Made by a program: the position numbers and the translations under genes. DNA of 17,798 bases from Candidatus Tenderia sp. (GTDB taxonomy: Bacteria > Pseudomonadota > Gammaproteobacteria > Tenderiales > Tenderiaceae): NCBI GenBank assembly GCA_030148045.1, contig JASBUE010000083.1, positions 1 through 17,798 of the forward strand, written 5' to 3'. This document shows, piece after piece, positions 14,622 through 17,798 of the stretch. The notes under the pieces were generated by a model. The model did no database searches, had not been told where the DNA came from, and saw nothing but the letters and a program-made list of their open reading frames with translations. Position 1 is the stretch's first letter. Each line of letters begins with the position of its first letter.

Positions 14622-15839
14622 TCAGGTTCTATATTCGGCGTTGATCTTGACGTAGTCGTAGGAAAGATCCGTGGTCCACACTCGCGCCTCAGTATTGCCC
14701 CGTCCCAATTCGATGGTAATGGTGATTTCCTCTTTACCCATCACCGCCTGGCCGGCCGCTTCCGTGTAGTCGGCGGCGCGGCCGCCGTCCCTGACAATAC
14801 ACACATCACCCAAATGGATGGCGACCTTGTCCACGTCGAGCCTATCCAACCCGGCGCGGCCCACTGCCGCCAGGATACGGCCCCAGTTGGGATCGGAGGC
14901 GAAGAAGGCGGTCTTGACCAGCGGCGAATGGGCCACGGTGTAGGCCACCTGGCGGCACTCGGCCGCGTCACGGCCGCCCTGGACATCAATCGTAATGAAC
15001 TTGGTCGCCCCCTCGCCGTCGCGCACGATGGCCTGGGCCAGGGCCTGGCACACCTGGGTGACGGCGGTGGCAAACTCGGCGAATCCCGCCTCCGACTCTG
15101 ACGCGAAGGCTACACTCGCCTGGCCGGTGGCCACCAGCACGCAGGCATCATTAGTAGAGGTGTCGCCGTCCACGGTAATGCTATTGAAGGAAAGGTTGAC
15201 CGCTTGCCGCAGGGTTTGCTGCAAGAGGCTCTGCGCCACACCGGCATCGGTGGCCACATAGGCCAGCATCGTGGCCATGTCCGGCTTGATCATGTCCGAG
15301 CCCTTGGCGATGCCGGTGATCGTGACGGTCTTGCCGCCCAGCTGAACTTGCTTGGAGATGCCTTTGGGCACGATGTCGGTGGTCATGATGGCACGGGCGG
15401 CCGCCTCCCAGCCCTGCCCGCCCAGACCGGCGACGGCCTGAGGCAGCGCCTGGCGGATGCGCTCCACCGGCAGGGGCTCACCGATGACGCCGGTGGAGAA
15501 TGGCAGCACCGCCTCGGCCTGACAGTCAACCAATTCGGCCAACGCCTGGCAACTCGCCCATGCAGCCTGCTTACCGGGTTCTCCGGTGCCGGCATTGGCG
15601 TTACCGCTGTTGATGAGAAGATAGCGGGTGGCCGCGGCGGCAGCGTGGCGCTTGGCCAGGGCCACTGGCGCGGCGCAGAAGGCATTGCGGGTATAGACCG
15701 CCGCGGTAGTCGCCCCCGGCGCGATCTCCATCAGGGCCACGTCATTGCGGCCGGAGCGCTTGATACCCGCCGCGGCAACGCCCCAGCGAATCCCCGTGAC
15801 CGGCAACAGCTCGGGCAGTCCAGACAAACCGACAGGCAT
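14622..15839 (-). CDS. argJ: Bifunctional ornithine acetyltransferase / N-acetylglutamate synthase
   Basis: ArgJ moves the acetyl group from N-acetylornithine to glutamate, recycling it in arginine synthesis; some family members also use acetyl-CoA. The 405 residues are normal. The proenzyme cleaves itself before a Thr that becomes the nucleophile: MATML is present, with the cut expected between Ala189 and Thr190. Also visible are STGVIGEPLP, IMTTDIVPKG, NSITVDGDTSTND, AIVRDGEGATKF, SDPNWGRILAAVGRAG, and the C-terminal VKINAEYRT. The oxyanion-side motif KGSG reads KGSD (Asp182, GAC at 15294-15296), which is unusual. The start ATG 15839 lies five bases after the final secA-frame stop codon, so it is probably co-transcribed with secA, a common gammaproteobacterial order. 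With argB it is the second arginine gene in the window. Confidence 0.95.
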   Translation of the reverse strand: MPVGLSGLPELLPVTGIRWGVAAAGIKRSGRNDVALMEIAPGATTAAVYTRNAFCAAPVALAKRHAAAAATRYLLINSGNANAGTGEPGKQAAWASCQALAELVDCQAEAVLPFSTGVIGEPLPVERIRQALPQAVAGLGGQGWEAAARAIMTTDIVPKGISKQVQLGGKTVTITGIAKGSDMIKPDMATMLAYVATDAGVAQSLLQQTLRQAVNLSFNSITVDGDTSTNDACVLVATGQASVAFASESEAGFAEFATAVTQVCQALAQAIVRDGEGATKFITIDVQGGRDAAECRQVAYTVAHSPLVKTAFFASDPNWGRILAAVGRAGLDRLDVDKVAIHLGDVCIVRDGGRAADYTEAAGQAVMGKEEITITIELGRGNTEARVWTTDLSYDYVKINAEYRT

Positions 15840-15844
15840 GGGAT

Positions 15845-15988
15845 TTAGTTCAATTTACCGTGGCACTGCTTGTACTTCTTGCCTGAACCACAGGGGCACG
15901 GTTCATTGCGGCCGACCTTGCGGCCTTCGCGCACAAAGGGCTGGGGGTGATCGCCCTGCGCTGACCCGACCTCACTTTCCGGCAGCGC
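15845..15988 (-). pseudogene. secA: SEC-C zinc-binding tail of SecA, cut off by an in-frame amber codon
   Basis: Directly after the TAG at 15989-15991, the same frame continues for 47 codons to TAA at 15845-15847 and encodes the normal SecA C terminus. It has an acidic linker beginning ALPESEVGS, then VGRNEPCPCGSGKKYKQCHG. That is the complete C-x-C-x8-C-H zinc site that binds SecB. There is no frameshift and no sign of decay. There is no start codon for separate translation, so this is either unexpressed, reached by readthrough, or split by a base-call error. Confidence 0.85.
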
Positions 15989-17798
15989 CTAGGCATCGGC
16001 ATGCTGAAACTGCATATCACCATGACTGCGGCGCTGCTCATCCACCGCCTCGACGTCGGCCTGGGTCTGCACCTGTACCTTGGAGAGGATACCCACCACC
16101 TCATGCTTGATACGCTCCAATAGCTGGGTGAACATCTCGAAGGCTTCGCGCTTGTACTCCTGCTTGGGATTCTTCTGCGCATAGCCGCGCAGGTGAATAC
16201 CCTGACGCAGGTAATCCATGGCGGCCAGGTGATCCTTCCACTGGGTATCCAGCACCTGCAGCATGACTGCTTTTTCGAAATGGCGCAGCACTTCACTGCC
16301 GCCCTGCTCCTCTTTCTTCTGATAAGCCGTCTCGATCTCAGCCAGGATGCGCTGGCGCAGGGTCTCTTCGTGCAGCTCGTCATCCTCATCCAGCCATTGC
16401 TGTACCCGCATGTGCTGGCCGAACTCATGCTCCAGGGCCTGCTCCAGCCCCGGCACATCCCACTGCTCCTCGAGACTTTGCGGCGGCACGAATTCGCTGA
16501 TGACCCCATTGACCACGTCGGCACGGATACCCTTGATGGTCTCGGAGATGTCGTCCGAGGCCATCAGCTCGTTGCGCTGTTCGTAGATTACCTTGCGCTG
16601 GTCGTTGGCCACGTCGTCGTATTCGAGCAGCTGCTTACGAATATCGAAGTTGTGCCCCTCCACCTTGCGCTGGGCATTCTCGATCGCCTTGCTGACCCAG
16701 GGATGCTCGATGGCCTCGCCCTCTTCCATGCCCAGCTTCTGCATGATCATGGAGACGCGGTCCGAGGCGAAGATGCGCATCAGGTTATCCTGCAGGGAGA
16801 GATAGAAGCGCGACGAGCCCGGATCGCCCTGGCGTCCGGAACGGCCGCGCAGCTGGTTGTCGATACGGCGTGACTCGTGGCGCTCGGTGCCGATGATGTG
16901 CAGGCCGCCGGCCTCAAGCACCTGGTCATGGCGCTGCTGCCATTCTGAGCGGATACGCTGCACCGCCACCTCGTCGTTGGGATCGGCCTTTTCCAGTTCC
17001 GCATCGAGGCTGCCCCCCAATACGATATCGGTCCCGCGACCGGCCATGTTGGTAGCGATGGTGACCGCGCAGGGGCTGCCCGCCTGGGCCACGATCTCCG
17101 CTTCGCGGGCGTGCTGCTTGGCGTTCAGGACCTCGTGCTTGATCTTGCTCTTATCCAAAAAACCTGACAGCAACTCGGACACCTCGATGGAGGTGGTGCC
17201 CACCAGCACCGGCTGACCGCGGCCGTGACAATCCTTGATGTCCTCGAGAATGGCGTTGAACTTGTCCTGCTGGTTGAGATAGACCAGATCGCCCATGTCA
17301 TTGCGTTGGGTCGGCTTGTTGGGTGGAATCACCACCACCTCAAGGCCGTAGATCTCCTGAAACTCGTAGGCCTCGGTGTCGGCGGTGCCGGTCATGCCGG
17401 AGAGCTTGTTATAGAGGCGGAAATAGTTCTGGAAGGTGATCGAGGCCAGGGTCTGGTTCTCGTTCTGGATCTTCACCCCTTCCTTGGCCTCGATGGCCTG
17501 GTGCAGGCCGTCGGACCAGCGCCGCCCCGGCATGGTGCGGCCGGTGAACTCGTCGACGATAACGATCTCGCCATTCTGCACGATATAATCCACATCGCGT
17601 TGAAACAGGGCATGGGCGCGCAACGCGGCATTGAGGTGATGCATCAGGGCGATGTTGGCCGCATCGTAGAGACTCTCGCCCTCCTGTAGCAGGCCGTTCT
17701 CGACCAGCAACTCTTCCACCTTCTGGTGGCCCTCTTCGGTGAGAAACACCTGCTTGGCCTTCTCATCGACCGAATAATCCCCTTCGCCATCCTCCTCT
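15989..17798 (-). CDS. secA: Preprotein translocase ATPase SecA (5' end outside window; amber before the last domain)
   Basis: SecA is the motor that pushes unfolded preproteins through SecYEG. About 600 residues are visible, from EGDYSVDEKAKQ to the stop codon; roughly 260 N-terminal residues, including Walker A and B, lie upstream of the window. Visible: VDEFTGRTMPGRRWSDGLHQ, LSGMTGTADTEAYEF, VLVGTTSIE, VLNAKQHAREAEIVAQAG, TIATNMAGRGTDIVLGG, GTERHESRRIDNQLRGRSGR with QGDPGSSRFYLS (nucleotide-binding fold 2), then the helical scaffold and wing ending IHLRGYAQKNPKQEYKREAF. Translation stops at TAG 15989-15991 after FQHADA, 47 codons before the expected end. PGAVTIATN reads PCAVTIATN (TGC at 17069-17071). 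argJ follows in the same direction. Confidence 0.96.
   Translation of the reverse strand, partial: EEDGEGDYSVDEKAKQVFLTEEGHQKVEELLVENGLLQEGESLYDAANIALMHHLNAALRAHALFQRDVDYIVQNGEIVIVDEFTGRTMPGRRWSDGLHQAIEAKEGVKIQNENQTLASITFQNYFRLYNKLSGMTGTADTEAYEFQEIYGLEVVVIPPNKPTQRNDMGDLVYLNQQDKFNAILEDIKDCHGRGQPVLVGTTSIEVSELLSGFLDKSKIKHEVLNAKQHAREAEIVAQAGSPCAVTIATNMAGRGTDIVLGGSLDAELEKADPNDEVAVQRIRSEWQQRHDQVLEAGGLHIIGTERHESRRIDNQLRGRSGRQGDPGSSRFYLSLQDNLMRIFASDRVSMIMQKLGMEEGEAIEHPWVSKAIENAQRKVEGHNFDIRKQLLEYDDVANDQRKVIYEQRNELMASDDISETIKGIRADVVNGVISEFVPPQSLEEQWDVPGLEQALEHEFGQHMRVQQWLDEDDELHEETLRQRILAEIETAYQKKEEQGGSEVLRHFEKAVMLQVLDTQWKDHLAAMDYLRQGIHLRGYAQKNPKQEYKREAFEMFTQLLERIKHEVVGILSKVQVQTQADVEAVDEQRRSHGDMQFQHADA

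Noticed and set aside
15989..15991. Selenocysteine or pyrrolysine recoding of the SecA stop codon
   Set aside because: Selenocysteine uses TGA, not TAG, and there is nothing in the window to support a pyrrolysine system; SecA has no known use for either residue.

Overview
The window looks like a chromosomal core-genome segment of a GC-rich gammaproteobacterium. Gene content and order resemble Pseudomonas and its relatives: pilT next to yggS-proC-yggT; radC divergent from coaBC-dut-algC-argB; pyrE divergent from an exonuclease III-type gene; rpmB-rpmG; and secA-argJ. I see no phage genes, transposases, CRISPR arrays, tRNAs or rRNAs. I cannot name the genus.

Layout. (1) 1-960, minus: pilT, the type IV pilus retraction ATPase, with its 3' end cut by the window edge. 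(2) 961-1237: an intergenic gap with a 15-bp perfect inverted repeat framing about 100 bp. (3) 1238-3441, plus: yggS (PLP homeostasis), proC (last step of proline synthesis) and yggT (membrane protein). (4) 3666-5642, plus: a large dynamin-like GTPase of unknown role. (5) 5669-6436, minus: an exonuclease III/AP endonuclease family gene, divergent from pyrE (6528-7175). (6) 7342-7938, plus: a small exported DUF4124 protein. (7) 7939-13179, minus: a tight coaBC-dut-algC-argB gene run covering coenzyme A synthesis, dUTP removal, sugar-phosphate interconversion for surface polysaccharide, and arginine synthesis. (8) 13278-14544, plus: radC, a terminator, then the ribosomal protein pair rpmB-rpmG from its own strong promoter. 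(9) 14568-14593: a terminator that can serve both strands. (10) 14622-17798, minus: secA (5' end outside the window) followed by argJ.

Most genes are ordinary housekeeping genes. The unusual signal lies in single residues. secA has an in-frame amber codon just before an otherwise intact SEC-C zinc-binding tail. ArgB has Tyr where the family's catalytic Asp is expected. AlgC has Arg in place of the Ser of the sugar-binding GExSGH loop. ArgJ has Asp in its KGSG motif. Several of these, with Gly-to-Cys and His-to-Asn changes elsewhere, are what G:C-to-T:A transversions would give. That suggests either base errors in the assembly or a lineage with a mutator history. The other points of interest are the orphan dynamin-like GTPase, the two-membrane-segment extension on AlgC, and the nuclease-competent gene in the position that Crc holds in Pseudomonas.
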